From a virus: DNA of 59,815 nt. The notes below the pieces were generated by a model, which searched no databases, had not been told where the DNA came from, and was given only the letters and a program-made list of their open reading frames with translations. Numbering within the stretch: the first letter of the stretch is position 1; each line of letters starts with the position of its first letter. This document shows, piece by piece, positions 47,778-56,918 of this stretch. The translations under genes were made by a program, and so were the position numbers. The stretch is taken from positions 1 to 59,815 of IMG/VR virus record IMGVR_UViG_3300026078_000032. One strand, given 5' to 3'.

Positions 47778-48733
47778 CGGAAGAAAGCTCCTTTCAGCGC
47801 CTCGCGGATGGACGCATAGTCCACACCCTCGGCTTCGGGTTTTTCGACGGCCGTCGGTTCCTCCGCCGGCTCTGGTGTGGTAGAATCCTTCACGTCTGAT
47901 CGTACATCGTTGGAAATATCCGCGTCATCCCCTGCGACAGCCGAATTATCATCAGAATCCGTCTGGGGAAGCTCAGGGGTGTCTTCTGGCTGCTCGATCT
48001 GGGCCTTCACAGGCTCCTTCTCACGCCGAACAGGAGGCAGGGGGATGATTGCGGTCGCCTGCGGGCCCTTTTTCGGCAGCAAACCAGGTGGTGTGTGGCG
48101 GAAGATCGACAGGTCCCAGGAAGCCGCGACAGCCGCCTCGGTGTCCTCCTGGGTAGTATCACCCTGGGCCGGCCCGATTCGGTCTGCCAGACCTGCCTCA
48201 ACGGCCGCAGCAGCCCCGTACCAGGTCTCCTCCAGCATCGCCTCGCGCCACGTATTGGCAGGCGTCCCAGTGCGGGCCGCGTACACTGAGGCGATAGTAT
48301 CGGAGATCATGTCCAGTTCATCAGCCATTTTCCGCATGTCAGCGGCGTTGCCCCGGGCCAATCCGAAGGCATCATGGATCATGATCTGCCCGAATGGGCC
48401 GATCTCGATCTCGTTACCAGACATCGCGATGAACGACGCGGCCGACGCGGCAAGGCTGTCAATCTTGACCACGACATTGGCCGGGTGACTCACCAATGCC
48501 TGGTAAATGGCGATGCCGTCGAAGACGTCACCACCAGGTGAATTCAGGTGGAGCTCAATCTGGCTCGCGTTCACCTGATTTAGGGCCGCCACGAAGTCCG
48601 AGGCAGTCACACCCCAATACCCGATCTCGTCGTAGATGTAAATGGCCGCCGTTCCTGGCTGCCCAACAAGATCCTGGATGCGGAACCACTCACGGTTGGG
48701 CTTGAGTGACAACCGCCCCCTCTTATCAGTCAC
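47774..48733 (-). CDS. Prohead protease (ClpP type)
   Basis: 319 residues from GTG 48733, overlapping the portal stop (GTGA). HLNSPGGDVFDGIAIYQAL, catalytic Ser97 (SLAASAASF) and His120 (IMIHDAF) are those of the S14 family. The last 100 residues are a Pro/Asp/Glu-rich extension that may serve as scaffold, as no other scaffold gene is seen. Confidence 0.9.
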   Translation of the reverse strand: MTDKRGRLSLKPNREWFRIQDLVGQPGTAAIYIYDEIGYWGVTASDFVAALNQVNASQIELHLNSPGGDVFDGIAIYQALVSHPANVVVKIDSLAASAASFIAMSGNEIEIGPFGQIMIHDAFGLARGNAADMRKMADELDMISDTIASVYAARTGTPANTWREAMLEETWYGAAAAVEAGLADRIGPAQGDTTQEDTEAAVAASWDLSIFRHTPPGLLPKKGPQATAIIPLPPVRREKEPVKAQIEQPEDTPELPQTDSDDNSAVAGDDADISNDVRSDVKDSTTPEPAEEPTAVEKPEAEGVDYASIREALKGAFFR

Positions 48734-50121
48734 CCCACACCTGCCCACTTCCGCCTCACGGCCTCGATTTGACGGCGTTCACGAGACGCCGTATTGAATA
48801 CGGACTGCAGCAATGCCTCAGCTACTGCATCCGTATCGACCTGATCTGGGTCTGACTGCTTCGAGTCTGGCTGCTTCGAGTCTGGCTGCTTCGGGTCTTG
48901 CCCGGGCTGGAAAGGAGCAAGTGGCGCCGGGACCGGCTTCTCCTTCCACTTCATCTTCGGCAACCCGACGGTGTCCAGGGCGTCCTGAGCATCGAACCCG
49001 GCATTGACGAGAGCCACTACCGCATTCGCCTTCGCCGTGAGGACCAGTGCATCAGTCTGCTTGTCCTCAGGAATCGGGCTCGCGTAGTCGAACTCAAGGC
49101 CCCTTGCTGAATCCCCAAACATGGGTAGGAAGACAGTGTTCAGTGCCTCACGGATTCGCTCAAGCCGGGGTACGAGCAGCCAGCGAGCGAATACCACTTC
49201 CGCAGCCTCAGCATTTGCCCGGTTCACATCCTCGACAGTACCAAGCATAGGCTTCGGGAAGGTGAATGCCTGGCGGATCATCTCGGAAGAGAGAGCACGC
49301 AGCTCAGGGAATTGCATTTCTTGCATGGTGTACTTGCGGTCGACCCACTTACCTTCCTCAAGGATCGCCACACGATGGGCATTGGAAACGCCCTTGTGTT
49401 GTTCCTCCCACCGGTCGCGCATCTGGCGCCACTCGCGGTCACCTAGCTCCCGGCCTATCTCGACAATGCCACCGGGTTGCGCAGAGTTGAGGAAGAAGTT
49501 TCGGTTCCACTCGGCCGCATACTTCGCCGACTCGAGGTCAATCAGCACCGACTGGACAGGTCCAAGTCCGCGGTAAGGATCCCACGGGCACGGGATCTTC
49601 AACTGAATGACTTGGCTAGTCTCGAGGGGCACTGACTCGATTGGTGACAGATACTGCCAGCCCTGGAGGAAGTTATCCTTGTTGGGTACCGGGTGCATCC
49701 GGTCCGGTCTTACCGGCCAGAGCTCAACAGGCGGCCCGACATTGCCCCCAGCCCGTGAAACAATCCAGTACGCCTCCCCCGTCAGATCGAGGTGCTGCTG
49801 GATGGTCTCGACGAATGACTGTCGGGTGTAGAAGTTGTTGGGCTTATTCCACACCGTCAGAGCAAGATGGCTCTTGACCTCGTCGCGTTCCTCGTCGGGG
49901 TCATCGTTGGACTTGTAGAGGTGCCAGCGGACCTGTGAGGCGGCCTCAGAGTTACGGTGGACGATCGCGTAGAGCGTCCCCACACCGCCCATGGCACGCA
50001 TGAACGTCTCAGTGCCGGGAGGTGACCCGATGGGCAACCCACCAGCACTGGTACCGCGAGGGATCGGCGACTGAGGCGTTCGGCTAACCGCATCACGGAC
50101 AGCTCGACCAAGGGACCTCAT
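48730..50121 (-). CDS. Portal protein
   Basis: 463 residues. HK97-type portal lines: SQVIQLKIPCPWDPYRGLGP, WNRNFFLNSAQPGGIVEI, GTVEDVNRANAEAAE. Short repeated KQPDSKQPDSKQ segment near residue 425. Forms the dodecameric entry ring at one capsid vertex. Confidence 0.9.
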   Translation of the reverse strand: MRSLGRAVRDAVSRTPQSPIPRGTSAGGLPIGSPPGTETFMRAMGGVGTLYAIVHRNSEAASQVRWHLYKSNDDPDEERDEVKSHLALTVWNKPNNFYTRQSFVETIQQHLDLTGEAYWIVSRAGGNVGPPVELWPVRPDRMHPVPNKDNFLQGWQYLSPIESVPLETSQVIQLKIPCPWDPYRGLGPVQSVLIDLESAKYAAEWNRNFFLNSAQPGGIVEIGRELGDREWRQMRDRWEEQHKGVSNAHRVAILEEGKWVDRKYTMQEMQFPELRALSSEMIRQAFTFPKPMLGTVEDVNRANAEAAEVVFARWLLVPRLERIREALNTVFLPMFGDSARGLEFDYASPIPEDKQTDALVLTAKANAVVALVNAGFDAQDALDTVGLPKMKWKEKPVPAPLAPFQPGQDPKQPDSKQPDSKQSDPDQVDTDAVAEALLQSVFNTASRERRQIEAVRRKWAGVG

Positions 50122-50351
50122 TCATGCCACCTAGCCGTCGGCGTATGCTCCGATTCAGGCAATTCCGGCTTGTCATCCCGCATGAAATCAATGAGAAGGA
50201 GTGAGGCACCAGATCCAAGCAAGCCCCAGAGGAGTCCAATAGTGAAAAGGCCAGCACATAGGCAGGCGAATCCACCAACGCTCAGCAATCCGCGACTTCG
50301 GGCAATGGCAAACAATGCCCTGACTGTTGCTTGGAAACTCTTACGAGCCAC
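50118..50351 (-). CDS. Small membrane protein between terminase and portal
   Basis: 77 residues from GTG 50351 (GGAGG upstream). One long or two short hydrophobic helices (LLSVGGFACLCAGLFTIGLL, WGLLGSGASLLLIDF). An odd place for a membrane protein; superinfection or lysis functions are possible. Overlaps the portal by ATGA. Confidence 0.6.
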   Translation of the reverse strand: MARKSFQATVRALFAIARSRGLLSVGGFACLCAGLFTIGLLWGLLGSGASLLLIDFMRDDKPELPESEHTPTARWHE

Positions 50352-50408
50352 GATCCACCTCCTCTAGGGGATCGTATATCGTTGGTAATACCTACGTCAA
50401 TCTAGTGA

Positions 50409-51854
50409 TCACATGAAACGGACACTACCATTGCCTCGCCAATCGCGGTGGGCAATGATATAGCGAGCGGCGTCCATTCCGTGGTCATTCTCTTTCAGGG
50501 GCTCATCCTTGAGCTCTCCGTCTTCAGATCGACGGCCCTTATTAGCCCAGACGTAGGCGGGGAATTCCTCTAGGGTACAAGTCGGTTTGTTGGCATCGAG
50601 AAGAGCTTGGTCCACATCAACCAGAGCTTCCTCACAAACCAGAATCCGTTCCTCGTGGACCCGGGCTTGCATGAGGGTAATACCCCCAATGACTTTCTTG
50701 TTAGCAGCAATGGTCCCTCGACCAAGTTCACGGGTTAGTGTGGCCCGATCCTCGGCATCATGGTCACAGACAATGGCGTCGGGCTCTGGCCATCCCTCTG
50801 ATTTCATGATCTCTTGGATCTGCTTAGCATGATCTGAGACAATCCGCCCGGTACGGTAGATCTCTCGAGCTAGGATCAGTCGACCATCTGGGTCCTCGGC
50901 CCACATTTGCCACACGAACGGGTTGTTATACCCGAAGTCTATTGCCCACCAGAACCGCCAATTCTCGTACTTGGTCTCAGCTTTCTTGCCTAGTTCTTTG
51001 GGTGTGGGTAGATGACCCGGGAAGACATTGGTTGCCTCGTTCCACTCCTCGTAGATAACCCCCTCGGCAGCCGCCCACATTCCCTTAAGCAGCCTGAGCC
51101 GACGGACACCCGTAAGCTTACCCAACTTACCCTGGATATAATCCCGTCCAGCTTCGGTGAAGGTAACGCCGTCGGCTTGGTAGTAGATGGGATTATCTCG
51201 GTGGAGCGAGACCATCATCCGCATACTACCACTCTCACACCGAAGTTTGATCCAATGCTTCGGGTGGTCGGGGTTACAGGCGAGGATGATCTGGCGGTAC
51301 ATCCCAGCTGTCCCTCGGAGGCGGGTGATCAAGATCTCGAAAGCCGTCTTAGTGATCTGGTTTGCCTCATCCACGAAGATGAGATCCAGCTCAGCCGAGA
51401 GGAACTTGTCGGGCTTGTCCAGACCTCCGACAATGATCTGAGAGCCGTTCTGGTAGATGTAGGCCGGCGGCTCGTGGGCGTTTCCCCCGAACCACCGCAC
51501 GATCCCAGAATCCAGTGCGGTACGGATAACGGCTTTCTCAAACAACTTCAGTGTGGTAGAAGCCAGGGATAGGTGAGTCTGCCTGACCATGAGGGCTTGG
51601 ACCCCTGGGACCCCAGCACAAGCCAGGTGGATCTTCCAGAGAGCAGCGAGGCTTTTCCCCGTACCAGCGGGCCCAGCAATGCAGATCTCCGCATCCCGGG
51701 CAGTAAGGAGCTTCTGGGCTGCTCCACGAGGAGCGTACTTAACTTTCCGCCGCTTACGAGTTCTACCACCGGCATCAGGGTCCCTTACCTTAAAGACATC
51801 CTGATGTTCTCGCCCGGGCAAAAGAACGGCAGCTCGAGGATCCTTAAAGCTCAC
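50409..51854 (-). CDS. Terminase large subunit
   Basis: 481 residues from GTG 51854, overlapping the small subunit stop (GTGA). Walker A GPAGTGKS at 61-68, Walker B IFVDEAN at 159-165, and nuclease acids in WAIDFGYNN, IVCDHDAED and HGMDAARY. Pumps DNA through the portal and cuts it. Belongs to the group with a RNase-H-like nuclease, near PBSX/Terminase_6. Confidence 0.9.
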   Translation of the reverse strand: MSFKDPRAAVLLPGREHQDVFKVRDPDAGGRTRKRRKVKYAPRGAAQKLLTARDAEICIAGPAGTGKSLAALWKIHLACAGVPGVQALMVRQTHLSLASTTLKLFEKAVIRTALDSGIVRWFGGNAHEPPAYIYQNGSQIIVGGLDKPDKFLSAELDLIFVDEANQITKTAFEILITRLRGTAGMYRQIILACNPDHPKHWIKLRCESGSMRMMVSLHRDNPIYYQADGVTFTEAGRDYIQGKLGKLTGVRRLRLLKGMWAAAEGVIYEEWNEATNVFPGHLPTPKELGKKAETKYENWRFWWAIDFGYNNPFVWQMWAEDPDGRLILAREIYRTGRIVSDHAKQIQEIMKSEGWPEPDAIVCDHDAEDRATLTRELGRGTIAANKKVIGGITLMQARVHEERILVCEEALVDVDQALLDANKPTCTLEEFPAYVWANKGRRSEDGELKDEPLKENDHGMDAARYIIAHRDWRGNGSVRFM

Positions 51855-52345
51855 GCCCCGCTCTCCTCGTCCTGGTCGTCCTCCTCCTCATCCGAGGGGG
51901 GTGCAGGCGGGTAAATCTGACCGACATCCACACCCACGATCTCGTACATGACTTGCTTGAGCAGACCATCGCCCTGGAGCTTGGGCATGGCCTGGCCGAG
52001 TACCTCAGCAGCATGCTTCAGCGCGGCGTGCTTCACGCGCAGCAGATCTGCGGAGGGCATACCAGACTCGCCGAAAGTATCATTGATAAACTCGACGTCC
52101 GCCTGGAGTTCGGCAAGGCGATCCACTAGCTTGGCAATCCAGAGAGAGCTTAGCTCATCCCCAGGATCCAGGCGAAGGGCGAAAATCTCCTCCTGATGCC
52201 GGCCGGCAAAGAAGTCAACCTGCCTCAGGGGCATATCGAACCGCTCGGCCAGCTGCTCGTGAGTTTCATCCCCAGCAGCCAAGGCCCTCAATAGAGCCTG
52301 TTTGGTGTGGCCGGCAATGTATGGTTGCCCACCCATTTGGATCAC
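51851..52345 (-). CDS. Terminase small subunit-like protein
   Basis: 164 residues. Helix-turn-helix at about 15-40 (LLRALAAGDETHEQLAERFD), a helical centre, and an acidic tail. Immediately upstream of and coupled to the large subunit. Recognises the packaging start on DNA. Confidence 0.7.
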   Translation of the reverse strand: MIQMGGQPYIAGHTKQALLRALAAGDETHEQLAERFDMPLRQVDFFAGRHQEEIFALRLDPGDELSSLWIAKLVDRLAELQADVEFINDTFGESGMPSADLLRVKHAALKHAAEVLGQAMPKLQGDGLLKQVMYEIVGVDVGQIYPPAPPSDEEEDDQDEESGA

Positions 52346-52525
52346 CTCCCGTCAGTTAAGAACCGGCCGGGCTGGAGGCGGGGAGCCGACGCCCTGCTCA
52401 ACCCGACCGGCTATTGACATCGTACGCGAGGGCATATCCTACACGCAATAGAGCGTCTGTGGTCGCCGTACACACGCCAAAACGTGCCCCGAGGGTATCT
52501 TCCCCGGAGCACGCGTTGGGCTTGC

Positions 52526-52840
52526 TCAGCGATCGATGGGGCTATCCCACAGGATCCCAACCGAACCAAGCCAGAGTTGGTCAAGAACGGAGCAGATCTT
52601 CATCCGCTCAGGCAGCTCAGGCAGCTCCGACTCGTTTCGCCGCGGCAGAGGCTCGACGGCTGGACGACTAACCAGCTTGAGTTCCCGGACATGGCTAGAA
52701 CGCCATCCACTGTCCGGGCGTCGGATCACGCGGATGACCTCACCCGAAGAATCGGCCTGCTCGAGGAGCCCACAGTGATGGCATTCCCAGCGTTCACTCT
52801 CACTGTGCCACGCCATGTAGTGGATGTCGTAACGAGCCAT
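52526..52840 (-). CDS. Hypothetical protein with CHHC pair
   Basis: 104 residues starting MARYDIHYMAWHSESERWECHHCG. One C-x2-C pair near residue 20; the rest basic and Pro/Glu-rich. No family recognised. Sits between the lysozyme and the terminase. Confidence 0.55.
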   Translation of the reverse strand: MARYDIHYMAWHSESERWECHHCGLLEQADSSGEVIRVIRRPDSGWRSSHVRELKLVSRPAVEPLPRRNESELPELPERMKICSVLDQLWLGSVGILWDSPIDR

Positions 52841-52841
52841 C

Positions 52842-52922
52842 TCACCTACTGAGGTAAAAAGAAGTCACGAGGATCACTCCAGTCACCAGGGAAAGGACGC
52901 CCATCCAGGCGTTAGCTCCCAT
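52842..52922 (-). CDS. 26-residue membrane peptide after the lysozyme
   Basis: MGANAWMGVLSLVTGVILVT... is one membrane helix. AAAGGAG lies just before its ATG, and it overlaps the lysozyme stop by 11 bases. Such tiny peptides may help lysis; not shown. Confidence 0.5.
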   Translation of the reverse strand: MGANAWMGVLSLVTGVILVTSFYLSR

Positions 52923-54162
52923 CGTTCTCCTTTCCACACCCACAGTCGACAATCGGGTAGTGGCCGTCGGGGCCTGTTGCGGGGGTCTGTACGGGGTGAG
53001 GGCACAGCGTCCCGTCCTGGTGGGCGTACATTTCCCCAGGCGGGGGCGTGCCCGGGCGCCTCGGCAGCAGGATCTCAGCCGTGCGCTCCGCCTCGTCCCC
53101 CAGAGGTGTGGCATCCTGTGGCATTGGTGTGGTATTCGGCCAGGGATTGTGTGGTACCATCACTGCCGGTGGAGCACCTGCCACGAGTCGAGCAGCAAGT
53201 CGATCGACGACCTTGTCCGCGAGCAGATCATAGTCGATCTGAGCCTGAGGCAGGGTCGTCAAGGCCGTGAGGATGAGGGCGATATCCGCGCGGGCAGCAC
53301 CCACGGCGGCACCTACTAGGCCAACCTGCTGATTACTGGCGACCACACCCTGGTCAATGTTGAGCCCGAGCTGGTTGTAGATCGCCCGGACCATCTCGAT
53401 CAGACCGTCAGGCTTGCGGGCGAGCTGGTCACGCCAGTCGGTGAACCCCTCCGCGAGGGCTCTTGGCTGGTTGAGTGCGTCGTTCACGTCCTGAACAGAC
53501 ACAGTGCCTCCCCGGGCTGTCTCGAGCCATTCAGCGTCAATGTGGGATATATCCAGGGCCGTTGTCGCCCCAGATACGACCGCGGAACTGGTAAATTGCC
53601 TCGCCACTACTTGCGATCGGCTCCACTGCGGAGGAAGTGGGATCTGCTCATCGGGCGTAGCGTTGTAGTTGGCAATGTGGAGGAACCGCCAACCCTCCGG
53701 GAGGTCCGAAGGCCAAAGCCCAGACCACGTGATATAGGGCGCGGAGGCGTAAATAACCCCTCGAGTCCAGCCCGATTTGACCATTTGCTGGGCGAATAAG
53801 ATGGCATGTAGCTTCGCCGTAGAAGCCGCACCAGCAGATTTCTGGTCCAGGCGAGGATCCTCCATGTCATAGCAGGACCAAGTACGAGCCAAGTTGATGG
53901 ATGGCCCGAAGACCCCACGAAGAACGGCGGTGTGGAATGAGGCCTCGGTAGTCCCATCGTGAGCAGAGGGCCGGGCGAAGTGGTAAGCCCCGATCTTCTT
54001 GTCCAACCCGATGGCCTGCCGCACGAATCCGGGGAAGGAAAGATCCGCGGTTAGCCCCTCCGAGGCTTTGAGCAACACCCGATCTGAGCCCAAAGCCCGA
54101 AGGATCCCCACAAGGTCAGATCCATTTTGCCAGTTGCTCAGATCAGGGAATGGTGAGGCCAT
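52912..54162 (-). CDS. Endolysin, glycoside hydrolase family 25
   Basis: 416 residues; GGAGG eight bases before the ATG. N-terminal about 215 residues: GH25 fold with FPDLSNWQNG, LLKASEG, CYDMEDPRL (catalytic Asp/Glu) and DISHIDAEWL. The C-terminal part holds helices with repeated Asp/Ala and a Pro-rich tail with a CGC near the end, likely for wall or partner binding. Cuts the glycan strands of peptidoglycan. Confidence 0.85.
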   Translation of the reverse strand: MASPFPDLSNWQNGSDLVGILRALGSDRVLLKASEGLTADLSFPGFVRQAIGLDKKIGAYHFARPSAHDGTTEASFHTAVLRGVFGPSINLARTWSCYDMEDPRLDQKSAGAASTAKLHAILFAQQMVKSGWTRGVIYASAPYITWSGLWPSDLPEGWRFLHIANYNATPDEQIPLPPQWSRSQVVARQFTSSAVVSGATTALDISHIDAEWLETARGGTVSVQDVNDALNQPRALAEGFTDWRDQLARKPDGLIEMVRAIYNQLGLNIDQGVVASNQQVGLVGAAVGAARADIALILTALTTLPQAQIDYDLLADKVVDRLAARLVAGAPPAVMVPHNPWPNTTPMPQDATPLGDEAERTAEILLPRRPGTPPPGEMYAHQDGTLCPHPVQTPATGPDGHYPIVDCGCGKENDGS

Positions 54163-54174
54163 CGCATGGCCCTC

Positions 54175-54453
54175 CTAGTTCTGCCCGGGAACGATCAGTC
54201 CCTTGGGAATGTGTCGGGCGACGGAGGGCTTTCCTGCGACCCCCTTGGCATGCTGAGCCAGTGCCTCACCAATTCCGGCGGCACTGTAAGGGTCGAGAAA
54301 CAGTACGGTTTCACCCGTGAGCATGCCCACCCGGATGACGACCAGCTTTTCCCCCTCCTGAGTGTCGGCCTCGCCGAGGTCGAATGTCACGGGCGTCGGC
54401 TGGGGTGTCACTCGATTCGGGACGGGCTGCCCCTCCAACGGGTCCATACTCAT
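54175..54453 (-). CDS. Hypothetical protein in the lysis cassette
   Basis: 92 residues; central strand pair KLVVIRVGMLTGETVLFLDP then helix IGEALAQHAKG. No named family. Gene lies just upstream of the lysozyme. Confidence 0.6.
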   Translation of the reverse strand: MSMDPLEGQPVPNRVTPQPTPVTFDLGEADTQEGEKLVVIRVGMLTGETVLFLDPYSAAGIGEALAQHAKGVAGKPSVARHIPKGLIVPGQN

Positions 54454-54578
54454 CGGCTTTTGCCTCTCTCACTTGGGTACAAAGTCCTCTCGGGTGGTGC
54501 CGCCACCAAGGACAGCCACACCCGAGAATCTGTGCTTCAGTGGACACGGGGTAATTCTACGTGCTCACTGTAAGAACG

Positions 54579-55562
54579 TCAGCTTTTCCCCGCCACCCAG
54601 TGATTCATGACGTCATCCATCGCAGAATCGAGCACAGTACGCTGCCGACGGTATTCGCTATACGCCGCCACCAGTTGCTGGTCCGTGACGGAGGGACCGG
54701 GCGGGGGCGTGGGCCCGGGGGTGATGACGGGAAACGGGCGGCCGGTCAAGCTGGTGAATGCCGCCGCGAAGGAGCTGAGGTTGTAGCCGGCCCGGAAGTC
54801 GGGACGCCTAGCCAGATCCATTGGAATGATGAAGTACACCTCCTCCACCTGCTTGGTGAAGAAAAGGGGCGTAACCAGAGTAGAAGAACCCCAGGTAACC
54901 ACCCGGAAAAGGTCCCTCACCCGGCCCGCGGAATCCCCGTAGGCATTGGTACAAGTGGCATGCCCACCCCACACCGGGGAACCCTTGACGTAATCCCACA
55001 CCTGCTGGGTCTGCTGGGCGACGTCGAGCACCTCGCCTGTGACGTTGGCCAGCCCAAGATACGCCGCCGCCTTCATCTCCTCCTCGTTGGTGTGGTCGAC
55101 CAGACCGAACGCGAGGATCGTACCCTCCTTGACCAGGTAATTGAGGAAGTCCTGGATCACCATACCGTTGTCGTTCGGACCACCCGCGTCGGACCATGAC
55201 TTGAACCCGGGGTTCTGGGTCTGGTAGTAGGCGAGAATCTGGTCGTCGGTCCAGTTCGTCCGACCCGTGCCGAGAAGGGTGGAGATGGCCTGGAGGGCGT
55301 GGTCGACAGCCGCCACTACGCAGTCACCGACTTGGTCATTCCTGTCCATCGGCCAGGTGGTAGCCGCAATGGGCCACAGATCTGTGAGCGGGTGAGCCGG
55401 GATGGTCTCGAGCCCAGCCGAAAACCTCAGGATGGGCTTCTCGGGATCGCGCGGGATCCAGCCCGTCTTCTTCTGGGGATGGCCCTTTCCATAGGCCACG
55501 TGGCTGACTCCGTCGAGGAAGGACTCGTCCTTCCAATCCATTCGATCGCGTTCGTCACTCAC
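54579..55562 (-). CDS. Papain-like cysteine peptidase
   Basis: 327 residues from GTG 55562, overlapping the upstream stop. DQVGDCVVAAVDHALQ places Gln77 and nucleophile Cys81; WGGHATC gives His201, and TWGSS (223-227) fits the later Asn/Trp region of papain-fold peptidases. About 75 residues precede the domain and a Pro-rich linker and helix follow. In the lysis cassette it may cut peptide cross-links beside the GH25 glycosidase. The nearest named family is uncertain (C1/C39-like). Confidence 0.65.
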   Translation of the reverse strand: MSDERDRMDWKDESFLDGVSHVAYGKGHPQKKTGWIPRDPEKPILRFSAGLETIPAHPLTDLWPIAATTWPMDRNDQVGDCVVAAVDHALQAISTLLGTGRTNWTDDQILAYYQTQNPGFKSWSDAGGPNDNGMVIQDFLNYLVKEGTILAFGLVDHTNEEEMKAAAYLGLANVTGEVLDVAQQTQQVWDYVKGSPVWGGHATCTNAYGDSAGRVRDLFRVVTWGSSTLVTPLFFTKQVEEVYFIIPMDLARRPDFRAGYNLSSFAAAFTSLTGRPFPVITPGPTPPPGPSVTDQQLVAAYSEYRRQRTVLDSAMDDVMNHWVAGKS

Positions 55563-55861
55563 TTTGGCTCCATATTCTCGTTCTCAAGCATAACGGGCAA
55601 AGGCTTCGGGCACTTCAATCCAGTAGGCCCATAGGCCTCCAGGAGATCTCCTCGGGTTTCCGCCTGGGCCGGTGTGGTGGGAGGATGGCTTAGGGCCGTA
55701 TACATCACGGCGCAAATGGGCTGGCGAATCCTATCCACCTGGCGATGAGTACGCTGGCTCTCAGTGAAGGTACGGCCCAGTAGGTAACCGGATACAGCGA
55801 TCAGAGCCACGATGGAAATCACCATCCAGCGCCTTTGCCACCATTGCTTAAACACTCTCAT
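55559..55861 (-). CDS. Membrane-anchored small protein of the lysis cassette
   Basis: 100 residues from ATG 55861. One signal-anchor helix (WMVISIVALIAVSGYLLG), then a helical, mostly outside domain with two Cys. Size and layout are those of a spanin-like or Rz-like partner, though actinobacteria lack a classic outer membrane. Confidence 0.6.
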   Translation of the reverse strand: MRVFKQWWQRRWMVISIVALIAVSGYLLGRTFTESQRTHRQVDRIRQPICAVMYTALSHPPTTPAQAETRGDLLEAYGPTGLKCPKPLPVMLENENMEPK

Positions 55862-56126
55862 TGCCTTCACCCCCAGAGGAAGAAGCCGAGGACTCCGCCC
55901 GCGACGATGAAGAGCCAGAGGAATGTGACCGCATAGTCCCGGAAGAACGCTTTCTTTCTCTGCGCATTTCGTCCAGCCCGATGGCGCCAGGAATGCCCAT
56001 GAGAGCCACGGCGGCCCCGACGAAAATGGGAATGGGCCGATTCTCTACTACGAGAAACCCGAATGTCGCCGCCCCTAGAAACCAGCATAGAGGATCCCGA
56101 GCGGTCGCCCAGGTCGGCCGCTTCAC
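55848..56126 (-). CDS. Holin-like membrane protein (first frame)
   Basis: 92 residues from GTG 56126. N-terminal membrane segments (PLCWFLGAATFGFLVV, IPIFVGAAVALMGIPGAIGL), then a Ser-rich tail that looks like out-of-frame coding. A parallel frame, open to 55867, codes RDYAVTFLWLFIVAGGVLGF just after, a clear second or third helix, and ends five bases before the next ATG. So the functional product may need a -1 shift near 55960, or two genes overlap. Confidence 0.55.
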   Translation of the reverse strand: MKRPTWATARDPLCWFLGAATFGFLVVENRPIPIFVGAAVALMGIPGAIGLDEMRRERKRSSGTMRSHSSGSSSSRAESSASSSGGEGNESV

Positions 56127-56130
56127 TCAT
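55867..56130 (-). CDS. Parallel frame with a C-terminal membrane helix
   Basis: From ATG 56130 (overlapping the upstream TGA). Its first 60 residues are Arg/Ser-rich and unlike a real domain, but its end (RDYAVTFLWLFIVAGGVLGF) is a strong membrane helix. Listed as the other half of the frame-switch problem at 55848-56126. Confidence 0.3.
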   Translation of the reverse strand: MSEAADLGDRSGSSMLVSRGGDIRVSRSRESAHSHFRRGRRGSHGHSWRHRAGRNAQRKKAFFRDYAVTFLWLFIVAGGVLGFFLWG

Positions 56131-56306
56131 CACTCACCTTTAAGGTCAGGTCGGAGCTTCAAGAGCTCATCCAAAAGATGGTCGCATTCGGTATACTCGG
56201 CTATCACTTCGGACAGGTCATCCGCGGCACGCGCGTCTATTACCTTCTGAGAATGCCAAGCTAACCGACGCTTTACCTGACCCTCTTTCCACACCATCGT
56301 AGTCAT
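56130..56306 (-). CDS. Small hypothetical protein
   Basis: 58 residues from ATG 56306, after AGGAGG. Helical (SEVIAEYTECDHLLDELLKL). Stop overlaps the downstream ATG. No family recognised. Confidence 0.6.
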   Translation of the reverse strand: MTTMVWKEGQVKRRLAWHSQKVIDARAADDLSEVIAEYTECDHLLDELLKLRPDLKGE

Positions 56307-56311
56307 GGGGA

Positions 56312-56863
56312 TCAGCCTCCTGTAGAGGTAGAGCCACCCGACGGGCTTACCCAACTTAGCTCTGGCAGGGGCAAGGAAGGCGAAGGGCTGGAGCTCGGCG
56401 AGGGGCTGGGAGTAGGCGTAAGGCTAGCCTCGGGAGATGGCTCCGGGCTAGGGCTGGCAACCACGGGAGGGGGCGTTGCCCGTTGCTGCGGAATCGCTGA
56501 CGGCGTCCGTATCGTGCCGAGTCGTACCGGTATTGTCGTCACTGTAAGGGCGTGTGTCGGCATGTCAGTGGCGAGGCCAGACGTCTCTATGGCTGTAGGT
56601 TGTGTCTGTGTCGCGTATGACGACGTCGCGATTGACGGCGGAACGTCAAGGGTTGGGGGCAGGGAAAAGGATAGCTGAAGTAGCAGGCCAGTTCCCGCAG
56701 CCGCACACGACAAGCCGGCGACGGCGAAGAATGAGGGGCTGGTGATCACCGCTCGAGTCTTGGCGAATCGACGGGGGCCGCGGTGGACGTGGCGGCGCTG
56801 AATGGGCAGCGTGGGGTTCGTTTGATCCGCCCGGTATGCTGGCATACCCCGATCGCCACTCAC
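56312..56863 (-). CDS. Membrane-anchored Pro/Ser-rich protein
   Basis: 183 residues from GTG 56863 (GGAGG nine bases upstream). A basic N-terminus, one helix (FFAVAGLSCAAAGTGLLLQL, about 50-70) and a long Pro/Ser/Thr-rich outer part (SPSPEPSPEASLTPTPSPSP). Looks like a signal-anchored stalk in the cell envelope. First gene of the lysis transcript. Confidence 0.6.
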   Translation of the reverse strand: MSGDRGMPAYRADQTNPTLPIQRRHVHRGPRRFAKTRAVITSPSFFAVAGLSCAAAGTGLLLQLSFSLPPTLDVPPSIATSSYATQTQPTAIETSGLATDMPTHALTVTTIPVRLGTIRTPSAIPQQRATPPPVVASPSPEPSPEASLTPTPSPSPSSSPSPSLPLPELSWVSPSGGSTSTGG

Positions 56864-56918
56864 CCGTTTTACGCCTCCCTGAGCGCCCCACCCCTCTAGG
56901 TGAGGCAAGGTTGTCACG

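Noticed and set aside
54311-54547. Open frame beginning with a Cys/His-rich segment upstream of 54175-54453
   Set aside because: Only the first 25 residues look protein-like; the rest is the out-of-frame shadow of the 54175-54453 gene.
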